A stretch of 64,000 nucleotides of DNA from Glossina fuscipes (GCF_014805625.2 NW_023998416.1:13828273-13892272), one strand, 5' to 3'; positions 13,910-27,156 are shown, counted from the stretch's first letter. Numbers and translations: made by a program. Notes: generated by a model from the sequence alone, not told the origin.

Positions 13910-15469
13910 GAACAATATATAAAATGACTTAAATATGTTAAAAGTTCAATAAACTTTGCTACGAATTACTAAAGCTGATGCTGATATTGTTGTTGATGCG
14001 GCCCGTTGTTGTACGAAATATATTGTATGTATTTTCACATTTTTCGCCAGATGAAATTCTTGCTTTCTTTCCTTTCTTGCTTGAATGCAAAACTATTTTT
14101 AAACAATCTTTGTAGATGAATATACATATACATAAATACATACATACATACATAGGTACATGTATGTAGACACTCACACGTGTATAATCCTGAATAAGTT
14201 TTTGTATAGAAGCAAAGCAAACTGGCAGTCAACGCAGGCCACAACAAGCATTGTGGAATTCCCTTACAAATACTTGAACGATATAAAAGGCAGACAGACG
14301 AACACACGGACAGACAATTTTTTTGGCATGCTTTCAATTTTCTCTCTCTTTTCGTGGACACTTTTATTTACGTTTATATATCCACATGCACTCGAACGCT
14401 CTTTTACGTACGCCTTACATCTTCTAACACAAATTAGAAAATGCAATTAAGCAAAAATGACATTAAAAAAAAAAAAAAAAAAAAAACAACAACCTAATGT
14501 CATCAGCTAAAATCACATTTTACAATTTTTGCGAAATTCCTTATAATATACAATACGTCGTTCATACAAATTTATAAGGCGTTCACGCGGCTTCTTAGGC
14601 CCCCGTACAACTTTTATATATGCGGCATAAACATATATATGAGAGAAGTTCAAAAATCGATTAGTCACTGTTACCGAACCATGCAATTGTCAAAGATTAT
14701 TTTTCACATAATATAGCCAACGTTCATTTTTATACATTACACACAGCTGCACAATATTTTTCTTTTCCTTCCCGCTCTTTTTCATTTGTGTTTTGTTTTG
14801 CTAGCGCTTAAAAAACGAAAAAAAAAAAAAAATAAATAAATAAATAACGAGGAAAAAACAGATCTAGCGGTTCATATATAAGCTTCGCATCTTCTATGCG
14901 AGAGCGAAAAAAAAATCGAGGCAATTTACTATTACCTGAACTTTTGATTAATTAACTGTTTAATAGTTTGCCAGAATTTGCCGGTTCGAGTAATATATTT
15001 GTGTAGGGGTTTGTGCACATTACGTGAGTACCGCGTGTGTGTATGTTTTTCGTAGTTTTCAAATTATGCAATTTTTTAATAAAAATTTAAGATTGATGAG
15101 CGCTGCGTGAAGAAAAATAGGAAATTGTGCTAACTAATATAGAAATAAACGCTAATGCGCACTAACAAAAAAAAAAAAAAAAAAACAAAAAGGTGTACCC
15201 ACCTTTAGGAAGAATTTTGGCAAATCCGCAATCTCTTGCTTTCTTTTTTACCTCTTATGTATGTATAGAGCTTTGAAATGCTTATTATTACATTAATGCC
15301 AAGCCCGCCCGGGTCAAAAGAAGGCAATATTTCTTACATACACGATGTGATGTGATTTTCACTTCACCAATTTTGATATAAAACGTATTTGACATATTTT
15401 TCAATGTTCTGTAGCGTAGAACTTTATTTTTAAACACATTTTTTTAAACCACAAAAAATGCTAACAGAA

Positions 15470-15855
15470 ATTCTTCCCTTTTGATCGAGTTCTTTGCGTG
15501 GACGTCATGATTCAGCCGTGGCAACCGAACTTTCACAAACGTTCGCCAATCGCTTACTTATGCATTATGTCAAGTCATAGAAAGCTTCTGTAACTTTTCC
15601 AATTTCTCCAAATGACGGCAGACTGTTGTTTGCGATGCTTTCAATTTTCTTGCAGTATCTCTTGTTTATTGACGTGGATGTTTTTTTAAAAGGTCGCCGC
15701 CAAGACCCGAAGTCGTATCTCCAGAACGCAGTTTGGAAAATCAGTTTCTAAATGGCTGCTCACGTAATACATCTTTACCGTACAAGCTGCATATTGTTCC
15801 AGCTATCAAGAATTAAACAATTCCCAAAGCATCACATGGCCGAAAATTAGTTCGT
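15470..15855 (-). pseudogene. mariner-family transposase relic, helix-turn-helix region
   Basis: The minus strand contains VMLWEL, then a broken stretch, then TICSLYGKDVLREQPFRN, a stop, and FSKLRSGDTTSG. Further on, TTVCRHLEKLEKLQKLSMT matches the second helix-turn-helix and linker of mariner transposases (the T.hRHL..lgk..kl region). Several stops and frameshifts show it is dead. The catalytic domain is missing or unrecognisable. It shares aligned sequence with 12180-12400 in the same orientation, about 3.4 kb away, so both derive from one mariner lineage. Confidence 0.65.
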
Positions 15856-17989
15856 CACTCTATTGTAAGCGTTGTGAACAACAGTTAATGAAACCAAAAA
15901 TTCGTTTGTCTTTTTAGCTTATAGTAGATTGACATAATCGAAAGCTGTCCATGACTCGAGGCAAAATTTAAATTTAACAGTGATCTTTTGAACGATGCTC
16001 TGTTATGAGTAATAGTGTATATTATTTTAGGCAGGACAATTTTCAAAGTCCCATAAAAAATATCCCAAAGTAGCACTGAACATTATCTGGATTGAAAAGA
16101 TGATTGATTCAGGATTGATTTAGTCACTGAATAAACTTTTGTTTTTTTAATCTCATATTTGAAAAAAATTTTTCAAACCATGTATTATATAATTAACATA
16201 AAGACAAGTTTTGTTTATAATACTTTTTGATTTTTAAATCCTTTCCCGACTTCGTTTAACAGACCCCTGCTCATTGTTATCCATGCCTCCGCTAAAATTT
16301 TTAGATTGTGTCTTTGCTAATTCTATATGTGCAGCCTATTATTATTATTCATTTAGGCAGAGGAATAAATTCTAATTCATCTAAGGCTATCGGTTTTATT
16401 GAAAACTCTACCCCACCTACATACCTACATACTTGTGCACGCAGTCACACAAAATGGACTGTAACAAAATTTATTTTCAATCCTTCAGTTTACCTCAAAA
16501 AAAAGGTTATATAAAAAAAAAAAAAGAAAAACAATACGGACGAAATTTGCATTGATTCTAATCAAAAAGAATTATTGGAAAGCGAATCTATACTTGTGTG
16601 ACAATGCATTTTGATGTGAATGCTCAGATAACCGCTATGAAGCTGAGAGTATATGAAATATACGAAGAGATCTCAACAAGGAAAACGTAACAAAAATTCC
16701 GAAATATTCCGAGTTCTGAAAGAGAAAGTAATATAAACGCGACAAACCCATGGAAACATTGGTTTATGGTACAGTTTGCCAAAAATTGCAAGATTGCTAC
16801 ACTTCATGAGGACTGCTATTGCATATCGTTCTAAAGATTTTTCAGTCTCAACCGCGTAAAGCAATGTACAGGGAGTCGCAACAATTGAATTCCCGAAAGT
16901 TGTTTAAATGTTTTTCTTTTGTATACCGAAAAGCTAAAAAACGAATCCTTTTATTACATTAAAAAGAACATATGTCTTTTCCTCTTTCGAAAACAAACAC
17001 CTTCATTACTATCCACATAAAAAGGACTTAAAACTACTGCAGGCACAAAAATGTAAAACCGTCGCACACTTAAACGTCAAACCAATTATGAAAAGCTTTT
17101 GCAATGAAAGAAGAAAATCATCGTGTTATCGGGCTTGCTTTGACTATTTGAAAAGCCATCATTCGTAAACAATGCATGTTGTTTTTATGCAGAACACAAA
17201 CAACTCCTTTTCGATTGTTTAATTTAATCTGATTGATTATAGTCTCGGATTACATATTCAAATTGATGCATAATTTTTGAACAAGTGTTATCGTGCACTT
17301 GTTTATTGTGTAACATGCAGACATTTGCATGCTGCCATACACATATACAACTGCCATTGTCAACATACAAGCGTAGTTTCTGATAAAAGAGTTTGTGTCA
17401 TTTGCAAAAAGTTTTAATCCCTAAACAGCGCCTCACAAAATTACAAGTTATTTCGATCATTTGTTTGCGAGTCAAAGCGATTCTGTTGATGCTGCGTATG
17501 TTTATATTCGATTAACCCTTAAATGCATAGCGAACTATAAATGTTAAAAAACCTCATAGCTCTATATGTATGTAACAACCTTTGAAGTGTTTTTTTTTTT
17601 TTTTTTATTTCATCAGCTATCTATTTTATCGTTTCCGAACTCAACTGGAATCTTTGACAGTTTATTTCTTTATCTGTGGCGCGCTGTCTGAGTACAAAAT
17701 AAAAATTCAAGGATTTAAACGTTAAAACATAGCACTGTTTAGTTTGAAAAGTATTAAAGCAATTTTTCTATGTTGAACGCAACTTTTCGCCTGTGATCTA
17801 CTAATTTTAAATGTGGACGTACGGACGCCAATGATGGTGAACATGCGAGATGCGCAATCCGGTGATTATGCTAAAAGGCATAGAAAAAACAATTGTTTAG
17901 AATTACTTTCCGTAATCGAAAAGTAAAGTTGAAGTAGATAACTGACATCCTAACGGTACCAAAGAGGCAGTTTACAGTAACTGAAAGCC

Positions 17990-18275
17990 GTTTTTCAAAC
18001 GTACGCCCCGTTAATTTACACAAATTATTACTTATTCGAAGGCGTGGAAAAATTGCATGAAATCAAGTTCGAATTGTTGCCCTACGCATCACCTTCTCCA
18101 CATCTGACACTCAGCGAAAATTGTCTACTTGCATATCTCTACATGATGCTAGAGAGGGAAATATTTGGCGAGAAGATCTTAACAAATCATTCCATAAGAA
18201 AGCATCGAAATGTTAGAGAAGCTGCAAGAACCGATTGTGTAGCTTTTCAAGCAAATTCTGTTAATGAGTAAAACT
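17990..18275 (+). pseudogene. mariner transposase relic, C-terminal catalytic fragment
   Basis: The plus strand reads YAPLIYTN, then VEKLHEIKFELLPYASPSP, then HLTLSENCLLAYLYMML. This follows the mariner order N-A-P-x-H, then kiheLgfELLPHpPYSPDLaPsDyflF, then lk.mL. The aspartates of the SPDLAPSD motif are replaced (SPHLTLSE), so the third catalytic position is lost. Nothing upstream looks like the rest of the transposase. It is opposite in strand to the relics at 12180 and 15470 and closer in motif to the mauritiana-type copy at 42746. Confidence 0.6.
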
Positions 18276-18688
18276 CGAATTTTACAAAAAAAAAAGAAAA
18301 AAACGAAATGTGTGTCTTTTTTACTTAATCTTAGCGATGTATTATTAACCGCTCCGGATGTATTAGATTTATGCAACTGCGCCTATTAAATACATTCGCT
18401 ATTGACCGACATATATATATATATATTTATATATAGATACATATGAACATGCATATACATGTGTATTTGCGTTTGTGTGTGTTTGCACATGGAATAACAA
18501 AGCAAATGTACTTCCCAATGGTGGGCATAATAATACCATATCAATCTTGCTGTAGACATAACAAAAAGGAAATTTTTACCAAATCACCAAACTAAGCAAC
18601 TGCCAAGTCATTCATTCGCAATCATTATAAACAATAATGGAAAAATGTGTATGTAAAAAAACTATAAAGAAAGATACTCAGCTACCAC

Positions 18689-18730
18689 TATTACCTGCCA
18701 GTCAGTTTAGAACAGGAACAAATGTAAGAT
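18689..18730 (-). promoter_or_regulatory. osp: Weak candidate recursive splice site in the 38-kb intron
   Basis: On the sense strand, TTTGTTCCTGTTCTAAAC and then TGACTGGCAG|GTAATAGTGG. There is a moderate pyrimidine tract, a CTAAAC/CTGAC-type branch-point candidate, a CAG acceptor and a directly abutting GTAATA donor. The donor departs from GTAAGT at position +5, so support is limited. It is nearly central in the 38-kb intron, where a ratchet point would be expected if the intron is removed stepwise. Confidence 0.22.
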
Positions 18731-19348
18731 TCTAAACTCCTCTGCATTTATACTCACTCGTACATTCTATTTTACTCTAATTTCTGACAGCCGACATTAT
18801 GTAGACACACAGTGCTAGACTGACGGACAAACATACAAATCCAATGAAAATCAGGAAGTAATTTTTGATAGTTATTCTCCATGTACAACATGTGTTAGTA
18901 CATAATTCATAAGCTAACACGTACCGCATGTACATGTGAGGAGGAAAAAACCCACATACTCACTGGATACATCTCGTAGTAAACTTTTTCCCTATTGTCC
19001 CGTATAAAGTCGTTGCAGTTGCACTCGTTGGTTTTATTGTTCAATGCAGCGTTGAAAATAGTTGCGCATATACAATAGATGATGTGATGACGTACGGGCT
19101 GCGGCTATGTGAAATCGACTAAAAGGTTTGTTTCGATATCTGAACATTACTGCGTACTGCGCGATGTCAGCATGTTTGTTTTTTCTTTTTCTTTTAAAAA
19201 AGGTATTGATATTGTTAGATATTTATCATGTACACAAATATACAGATAAACGCACGCATATATATGCCGTGTATGTAATTTAATACATTGCCATCAAAGT
19301 CGGTTGATGGATGTAGGCCTTTGTATACGATCAGCTTTTAACTGCAAA

Positions 19349-19381
19349 TTTTCTTTCTTTCTTTCTTTCTTTCTTTCTTTC
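19349..19381. repeat. (CTTT)n microsatellite
   Basis: About eight uninterrupted CTTT units. On the outspread sense strand it is a purine tract, so it does not create a pyrimidine tract for splicing. Confidence 0.95.
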
Positions 19382-20314
19382 CTGCATATTGTCAGGCAGT
19401 CAGCCATCCACTCAATCCTATTGTATCCTTTTCCTTTTTTTTTATTTTATTTTATTTTTTTTTTGTTTTTCTCTTTGAAACATCACCAACAATGTGTTTA
19501 TCATTATGATCGTACACCGACCGACTACAGAAGCACCAAAAAGCCCTCATTACAGTTAATGATGGAAATTCTAAACAAAGCCAAATCATTTGCTATTCCT
19601 TTCATTGCAAAAATCATCAGATACAAGATATGGTATGAATTTATCTTTCATGTATGTAGATTAGCAATCGTCTACTCATTGTAATGATTTCATTTTAATG
19701 GGAGCATACTATACTACATAATACATGTAGGAGACGTTAATGGAAATGAAAAATTAGTAAATACTCAACGAAAAACGTTTTATTTAAAAGAAAAAAATCA
19801 CACAACCTTTGTAGTATCTCTCGTAGGGCAAAGGTAAAACGGTAAATAAGTCCTATTGAACGTATAAGCATTCAAAATGTATATATAATGAGAAAAAAGC
19901 AGACAACAGGAACAACAGGGAAGATTAGGTATGAAACATTTTTGAATGTTATGAAGAAAAATTACATAGCCGTAGAAGTATTCAACTTGTAGCTATTTTA
20001 AATGTATTCATGAGCAGAAAGGACGAAAATTATTAGATGTACAGCTGCAAGTTCGATATGTAAATATAACGAAATCATTAGTTAATAATCATTCTTGCTT
20101 TTCATCGCCTTGAAAACTTCTTACAGCTTTTATGGACGTTAAAGCTCTTTTGTTTGAGTTGCGGAATCGTCATATGTAAGTGCATCACAATTTCGGGCAC
20201 ATTTGGATAGCGCACACACACACAGGCATACCCTGATATTTGGAAACTTTTCATGTGATTATCTTTCTTTATCGATTGAAAGTATTTCTTCGATATACCA
20301 AACGAGTTGTGACT

Positions 20315-20350
20315 GGTTTACCTGAAATACATCTAGCAGATCGCAACGGC
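20315..20350 (-). promoter_or_regulatory. osp: Weak candidate recursive splice site in the 38-kb intron
   Basis: The sense strand reads GATGTATTTCAG|GTAAACCAG. The acceptor and donor abut, but the preceding pyrimidine tract is short and interrupted by purines. Listed as an alternative to the site near 18694; a chance occurrence is quite possible. Confidence 0.15.
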
Positions 20351-20669
20351 CACACATTTACATGCATACAATATCCTGGTATCTGGAAATTCGTCAGAAT
20401 AAATCACAGGGCTGTCTTCCTTTGTCACTTGATATCGGAAAGCGAATTTTGACCGGTATGCAACGGCCGCTTGATTCCATAATTTTTATAATTAAATTTA
20501 TCAAACCAGTATAGAGAAGAATGTTTCGAGTGAGATTTGACGAACGACGACTTATCATCATCTTTCTAAGAAAAAGGTATTTTCGCATCGAAATTATTAG
20601 GTAAACCTAACAAAGCTTCACATCGATTTTTTAACTCTCGCCTTATAATAAAAAAAAGGACTGTTCACG

Positions 20670-20960
20670 ACTTATGAAGCCAGCGTCGTATAGCTGCTAC
20701 GAAACTTCCCGCCAGAGCCTTTCCGAGCAGCCGGCAACGAGACTCTCACCGTGCAAATTCTACGACAGAATAAACTGGAGTCAGCGATTCCACGCAAAGA
20801 AAATCTTCTGGACTGCTTAACCTACCACTTATACCGGAATGACGCCCTATGTTCTAATGGAGCCCGGATATTGCCATGATATCGGTAGCAATACGCGAAG
20901 ATTAAAAAGCGAAACTATACACATGGTCTCGGTAAGGGTTCACTAATACTTGAAGGAGCT
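20670..20960. other. GC-rich block, unassigned
   Basis: A GC-richer stretch with CCGAGCAGCCGG and AATGGAGCCCGGATATTGCC, and no long open frame. Composition unlike the flanks suggests old repeat sequence. See also the block at 4670-5060, which shares a 12-mer in opposite orientation. Confidence 0.2.
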
Positions 20961-21902
20961 GTTAGAAACATACCGAGAGACCTTAACCTTTTAGGGACTT
21001 TTTGCGAAGAATTTTTATATGATTTTGATCAATATGATCAAACTTGCCGAAATTCGCTGAATAGAAATTTGCTAATTGCTGATGTTATTGTTACTTAGGG
21101 CTAAAATGGAATTAATCATCAAAATAATCGATGAAACCGTGCTGTTTCAATGCCAATAAGGTGTTCTTAGGATAGGGTTGGATTAATGGCTTAAAAACTG
21201 TCTTTAAGCCACATGTTGATACCTTATGGAAATTTGTCTATGTGTGGGTTATACGTTCCCATTTATTAATGCAATTAAGTAGCGATAAAAAACAGTATCT
21301 ACCGCATAAGCACTTACGCCTTTATTCGTATATATATTTGTTTTTTGCTGTTGTTGTTATTGTTATCTTTTTCTTTATCTATCTACAGAATTTTAGAAAT
21401 TTTTTTGCTTTTATATATGTACTTCAGGCGCTTAATCACAATAAATGTGGTCATACAACATTTATACATTTAGGTGAGGAGGTACTAAATGCAGTAAAAT
21501 TTATTTTGATGTTGTTGTTGGATTTCAATGTTTTGCCCGTTGCTGTTGTAATAAATGTTGTAGTTAGAGTTACGTTTGAGTTTATTATGCAACACCACAT
21601 CGTTGAAATATACTACTCAATGTAATATTCACCGCTGCGATGCAAAGAAAAAGAGACAAACAAACAAACAAAACAAAACAAAACGAAACTAACTAACAAC
21701 AAAGTGCATGAAAGCATGCAGAACAAAAAATCAAACGACCTTAAAAGAAAACTAAATGGAAATATGAAGTTACCCCAATGCGCGGATAGAGCGGCAAAGT
21801 GTGATAGAGTGTGATCGATCGATTGAGCGAGAGAATTTTGCAGAATATTTCAAGAGAGCACAATTTTCAAATAACAAACAATTTCAGATATTTCCAGTTC
21901 CG

Positions 21903-21953
21903 AGCAGCAGAAACAACAACAACAACAACAACAGCAACAATAATAATAATAAC
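21903..21953. repeat. (CAG/CAA/TAA)n compound microsatellite
   Basis: AGCAGCAGAAACAACAAC units grade into AATAATAAT. One plus frame gives a short poly-Q run, but it ends in a stop and lacks supported exon borders. Confidence 0.9.
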
Positions 21954-22954
21954 GATAAAAACATTACAACATACCACTAGATTCTGAAAAATGTTAATGT
22001 AACATTTCTATTCCTCTTATTATTGCTATTGTTGCCCCAGCGCTATTAGTTAGTCAATGCTGCTGTTGTTTTGCTTTTGTTGATATAGTGCTGTTTTTAA
22101 CTTTTCATAATTCTTTTTTTTCTTTTTTATAAGTGTTCGTTTGCACGTCTGTTATGTTTTGTATGGAATTGGGTCTCTTTCTATACGAAAAAAAAAAAAA
22201 AGTGTTGGCGGTAGTATTTTGTTCTCCCTCTTTAGCCAGCATTCATTCATTTCTCTTATCTCCTCTAACCGTTAGCGTACTACTCTACTACTATTCGTAG
22301 TGTCTGCGTTGGTTTTTTATTTATTTATCTGTTTTTTTTTTCGCCTTTTCTACTTTAATATATTTATGTGCTTTGTTTTTGTTGTGTAATAAAGAGATAA
22401 CGGCATTTAATGGCTGAATGAGTGCTGTAACGTTTTAAAAACTAGCAAAAAAAGAAATGAGAAAATTGATATAATTTTGATACGATTCTTGAATACGCTT
22501 TAATTCTTGTGTAAAATGTATGGGAATTTAAAAGCTTTTGAACAATATAATCACATAACCAACTTCATCCCTCTTCTTTCAATACCAAGAACACAGTTAG
22601 CACCAACGTTGTTGAAACGTTAGGGCGCAGCGGTATAAGGATCGAAATGTTGACCATCTTAGACGAAAATCCTACATAGTGGAAATGCTACACGAAATTT
22701 CGATAATTCTTCGAAATTAGAAGGAATGCGCGTGAAACTAATCATACCTCGCTTTTAACTATGGACATCAATGGGAATCGTGAACAATAAGGATTGCAAT
22801 TTAAAAAAAAAAAGAAAAGAAGCAAAATTTCATGTTTACCGGAGCGTATTTCTGATAAGTGCAAGCGGAATGATAAAATTATCATACTGCATTCTCTGAA
22901 AGATTTGCAAAAATTGCAAGTTGCGCAAATGCAATTTTATAAATATGCGCGAGT

Positions 22955-23009
22955 GTATATGTATGTATGTATATGTATATATATATGTGTGTGTGTGTAT
23001 ATATATATT
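22955..23009. repeat. TATG/TG/TA compound microsatellite
   Basis: Alternating TATGTATG, TATATA and TGTGTGTG units. Similar compound tracts occur at 63735-63827 and 18413-18480. Confidence 0.9.
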
Positions 23010-26000
23010 GATGGTTGCTGGAGAATGTTTGCGCGTATACCATAAAAAACCGGGTGCGCACCTAGCAAAAAGCTACGCAAGAACCTCTCTTCCCAAATAG
23101 ACACCGCCGTTCGTTCCGTTAAAGCAAAAATTGACAGAGTTTAGAAAAACAACAAAAAAGGAACGGTCATCAATTCAAGTTTTGCCTCATATATCTACAT
23201 ATTTAATACGAGCACGCGATATGCGTTACAATCAAATGTCGTGGAAAAATTTGTAAAACAACAAAAAACCAAAAAAAAAAAAAACAAATCTATCTTGAAA
23301 AATTGCAAAAATCAACTAAGCATTAACGAAAATATTTAACCGAAACTTATCGATGATAAGAATCTAAAAAAAAGCTGTTTAAGGTTTAGAGAAACATAAA
23401 ATTTATTACATTTTTGTTTAAAAGGCAACATTTTTTTTAATTGAATTATATCTGTTTACTTGGGCTATACTTATATAGCATATAATGGCATTGCTTTACC
23501 ATAAACTCAACAAAATGTCGTCATATTTAGGCAAAACTTTACAAAAAGCATTCAACGATTTTTTTTTTTTTTTTTTTTTAATTGCATATCTTTACAAACA
23601 TTTATTTATCCACACAAGTTTCCGCTGATTGATAGATTGTGTTTCACGGGAAACGAATTATTATCGTTTCGCTTCTTAAATCGCAATAAACAAAACACAA
23701 TTTTAATAATAATAGTTAATAATAATAAAAAAAATATTTTTTTTTTTGTGCTTTTTATATAATCATTTCATCGACGTATATTTCCTGAGAATTCTAGTTT
23801 TTCTCCTTATTTTTTTTTTTAAGTTTCTATCGTCAATTGTAATGAGAAGTGGAGACAAATAAAATTTATGCTCAAGTAATTTGCATTTTAAGGTAAACAG
23901 CAATTTTTTTTTTTATTTTTTATTTTTTTAAACATTTGATTGATAACTTAATAATCATCAAGCTTCGGAAAACGGAGACACATTTTTCCTGTGTACAGTT
24001 TTCAATGTGCGTGTTTGAGGTCAAGTGTCAAAGAAAATAATCCATGTCGATTTTGAGATAATCTCCTTATTAAGAAAATGATAGACAGATGCTCTAAATG
24101 TTTTTTTTTTTTTTTTCAATTTTGTACAATTTAATGTTTACAGTTTCTAGTATTTGAATGATTTGAACGCATTTCAATCGAGGCTAGAAAGACTTGTTAT
24201 TTCTCTCAGGTTGATTAGCATGGTGCGCCTACACATAAACAGTAATCAGAATTTTCGATATTGGTAAGGAGGAAGGGAAAAAAGGAGGGCATGATTACGA
24301 CGCTGGCATAATAGAAAGCAAGTCTTAAGGAGATATTGTTCTAAAAGATGTGTCAGCAAAAATAGATGACAGTGTTGGCGTAAGCTTATGGTAGACTATG
24401 CTGCTTGAGAAATCGTGAGGGGATGTAAGTGTACACATAAGATAATTAGCCATCATTTTGTAGGACATAAACTCCTTAAAGAGTTGAATATTTAAGTTAT
24501 AATTCAAAAAATATTTGTTTCGAGACAAAGCGTGGTAAATTTAAAAAATTCAGTAAAGCCCAGAAGTACCCACAATAATAGTGTGATGGTTCCATTTAAT
24601 CGGGATGTTTCTCAAAGATTTTCCAGAGAGCCGAAACCAAGAAATTTATAAATATTTTGAGTCTTTCTTTGCTTTTCAAACTTCTTTACTTGTCTTGGCG
24701 GGCTCATTACCGGTGTATTAGGGTAAGGAAGGGGAAAAGCAGCAGGCGATGCGGTGGCCCACACTGTACCCTTGGCATAAATGATGATGCCTTGTATGAC
24801 TGTCGGGGTTTCACATTTACCTTTGAGCTTTCTATAGATAAAAGTTTTCCTTCCTTCGCTTTTTGACTCTTGACGCTCCCTTTGTGCCCTTAATTTTTTC
24901 CTTTTTCTACCTACCACTAAGTCCTTAATTAATAATTTCAAATAACATAATACCGATTCTAGATCGACGTAGGAGCTGGTGTAAGATATGTAATGTCGAC
25001 ACATAGTCGACATAGGAGTGAGTGCAAAGCGTTAATTTCCGTTCCAATTATCACGGACGGTTTGTAGCTCGTATTTTGCTATTTATTAAGGTGACCAATC
25101 TGTATGCTGAGACGTCCAATCCACAAAGTCTCTCTGCCCATAAAGTCTAATAGTTAAGTTGCATATCCATTTTCAACTTTTTACCTCTTACATGTGTTGC
25201 TCTCGCAGCACAACTGCAGAAATGACCGGCAGTCCGTATCGTCATGCTAAATATATTATCTACGCAGGACAATGTCATGTATGCTTCGTAGCTTAAGCGT
25301 ACTTTGTATTTGAGGGGTATAAGATATAAAAATAGCCTTTATTATTATAGTGCATAAGTGTGTAGGCCACTTGAGTCAAAGGTATATCACAACAGCAAGT
25401 ATGTATATGAAAAATAATAATATTGCTCTGGTATGCAGACCAGATGTAGATAAGATGTGCATGTAGCAAAATTTCCCTCCATATACGGAAAAAAGGAGCC
25501 CATTGCGATGCGAAATTGTTAAAGAAGCATGGTCTTCATTACAATAAATACCATATTTTTCTGAAAATTAGGAAACAAAATCAGTTGCGACCTCTAAGTA
25601 CGGAAATAGGCCGCTTTGAAAGAGATTATGTAATAATGGACACCAAGAAACTTGAGTACCATTCAGTTGCTCAAAGATCGACTGATAGTTAAAAAGAATG
25701 CTTTCTATATCAGAAAGCAAATAATTATTTATCCAATGTCAATGATCCCAAATAACCGGTATCTGTTGAAGTCTTGCACTTGGAATGCCCTAAAATGTCA
25801 ATTTGAAGCAAGTGTAAAGGCTTAAGTGTTTATATGTTGGATTTATTTAGACCAAAGAAATAAAACCCAAGATACCCTATAAAGGAAAATGTAATGTTCG
25901 AAAAAAGTAAGAGAAACAAAAAAAATCTGAAAACAATGTTTAAAATTCTTTTACAACCTAATGGTTCGTTGCATGGAGTGTTTTTTATTATATTCAACAG

Positions 26001-26563
26001 ATGCTCTTCAAGGGAAGGAAGTCGAAATAGATATTTACGAATAGTGGTTCGATGCTCACCTATGTGAACCTTATTTCAGATATTTCATTGAATTCATCAT
26101 TCAACAGTCAACGAGAGGCAAATGAATATGAAAAGCCATGCGATTTCAAAAGAGGCGATAGAGAAAAAAAAGGGAAGAATATCATAAGGGACTATTTTTT
26201 TAAAACTTTCATGAGCAAGTGACTGGACGGAGGGGGCACAAAGTAGGCATTTGGCGACGGCGATCCATATCTTTCTTTGCTTACCTTTGTAGATAGATTA
26301 ATTACCCACAAAAGTCATACTCAAGCGTGACAAGTCACCACTCATTTCACACAAAATTAGGTTAAAACTTCATAAAAGAGAATTATACACTCAATAAGTT
26401 CGTAGGACAATAAACAGATGCATGGCGAATCGACAAGATTTTTTGATAGCATCAACCTGCAACCGAAAGGTGGCAAGATTCCATAATAACCCAAACAATG
26501 GTTACAATCATTTTAGTAAAGGTACATTTGAACGCTTTACAGAAACATAATTAGCGTGACGTA

Positions 26564-26989
26564 TTATTTAGAATACCTATTGTGAAGCACTTTAATTACA
26601 AGTATTGCCATACAGCCGACAATGACCTTTTTGGTCTCCGAAAACATCTTATTGACGTCAAAAAGTCGATCCACTGTTTTAGATTGATCAAGAACATACC
26701 GTTCACGAGTGTTTCTGATTGCTACAAAGGCAATGACAAATTTGATATGCTTCCATGCTTCGGTAATGATTATAACAAACAACACAAACCAGTTCATCAT
26801 CAATGAGCCAAACAAGATGAGCCACTTTTTGTGTTCCTTTCTAGAAAAGGCGATAAGCTTGCTTATGACATCCTTAGTAAACAACATAAGCTTTACTGTC
26901 TTCCAATATGCTCTCAAGGTAAATGCAAATATGAACACAAGAACAAATTGTTCGCTCATATTTTCTATTATAGCAATTAATCCCTGCAA
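26564..26989 (-). pseudogene. Unidentified membrane-protein-like open frame (possible exon or pseudogene)
   Basis: An open frame of about 140 codons. A possible acceptor (GAAATTTGCAG) lies at its start, giving an exon beginning GLIAIIENMSEQF. Two or three hydrophobic stretches are visible: FVLVFIFAF, WLILFGSLMMNWFVLFVIII and a weaker FVIAFVAI. Basic linkers such as FSRKEHKKW separate them. The segment EAWKHIKFVIAFVAIRNT has a nucleotide- and protein-level relative at 8209-8320 (KAWSCITFIIPFVTIRNI). The spacing of helices and linkers superficially resembles an insect chemoreceptor, but no signature motif is present. It may be a decayed member of a multigene family or part of a repeat. It lies on the same strand as outspread. 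Confidence 0.25.
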
Positions 26990-27114
26990 ATTTCACAAAG
27001 TATCAAATTCGTCATCGTTTTTTTTTTTTTTTTTGAAGAATTTTAAAAAGTGCTGATGATAATATTTTTACTTTTTGCTTTTTTCTGTTTTGATCCACTT
27101 TCATTATTTTACAG

Positions 27115-27156
27115 CAGCATACCCCAAACCTGATCTACGGCAACAATCCTTTCAAG
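27115..27156 (+). CDS. Candidate 42-nt micro-exon with GC-type donor, plus strand
   Basis: A long pyrimidine tract (TTTTGCTTTTTTCTGTTTTG...TTATTTTACAG) precedes a GC-rich 42-nt block, followed by AAG|GCAAGT, the standard context of a GC-AG intron donor. Read in phase 0 it gives QHTPNLIYGNNPFK, with frequent-codon choices (CTG, ATC, TAC, GGC, AAC). A second frame (AYPKPDLRQQSFQG) is also open, so the phase is not settled. It lies antisense to outspread, so it would belong to a nested or overlapping plus-strand gene. No partner exon was recognised. The length is a multiple of three, as for a cassette exon. Confidence 0.35.

Noticed and set aside
26281..26310. ACAAAG|GTAAGC on the minus strand as a ratchet point
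   Set aside because: The acceptor half ends in AAAG with a weak pyrimidine tract.
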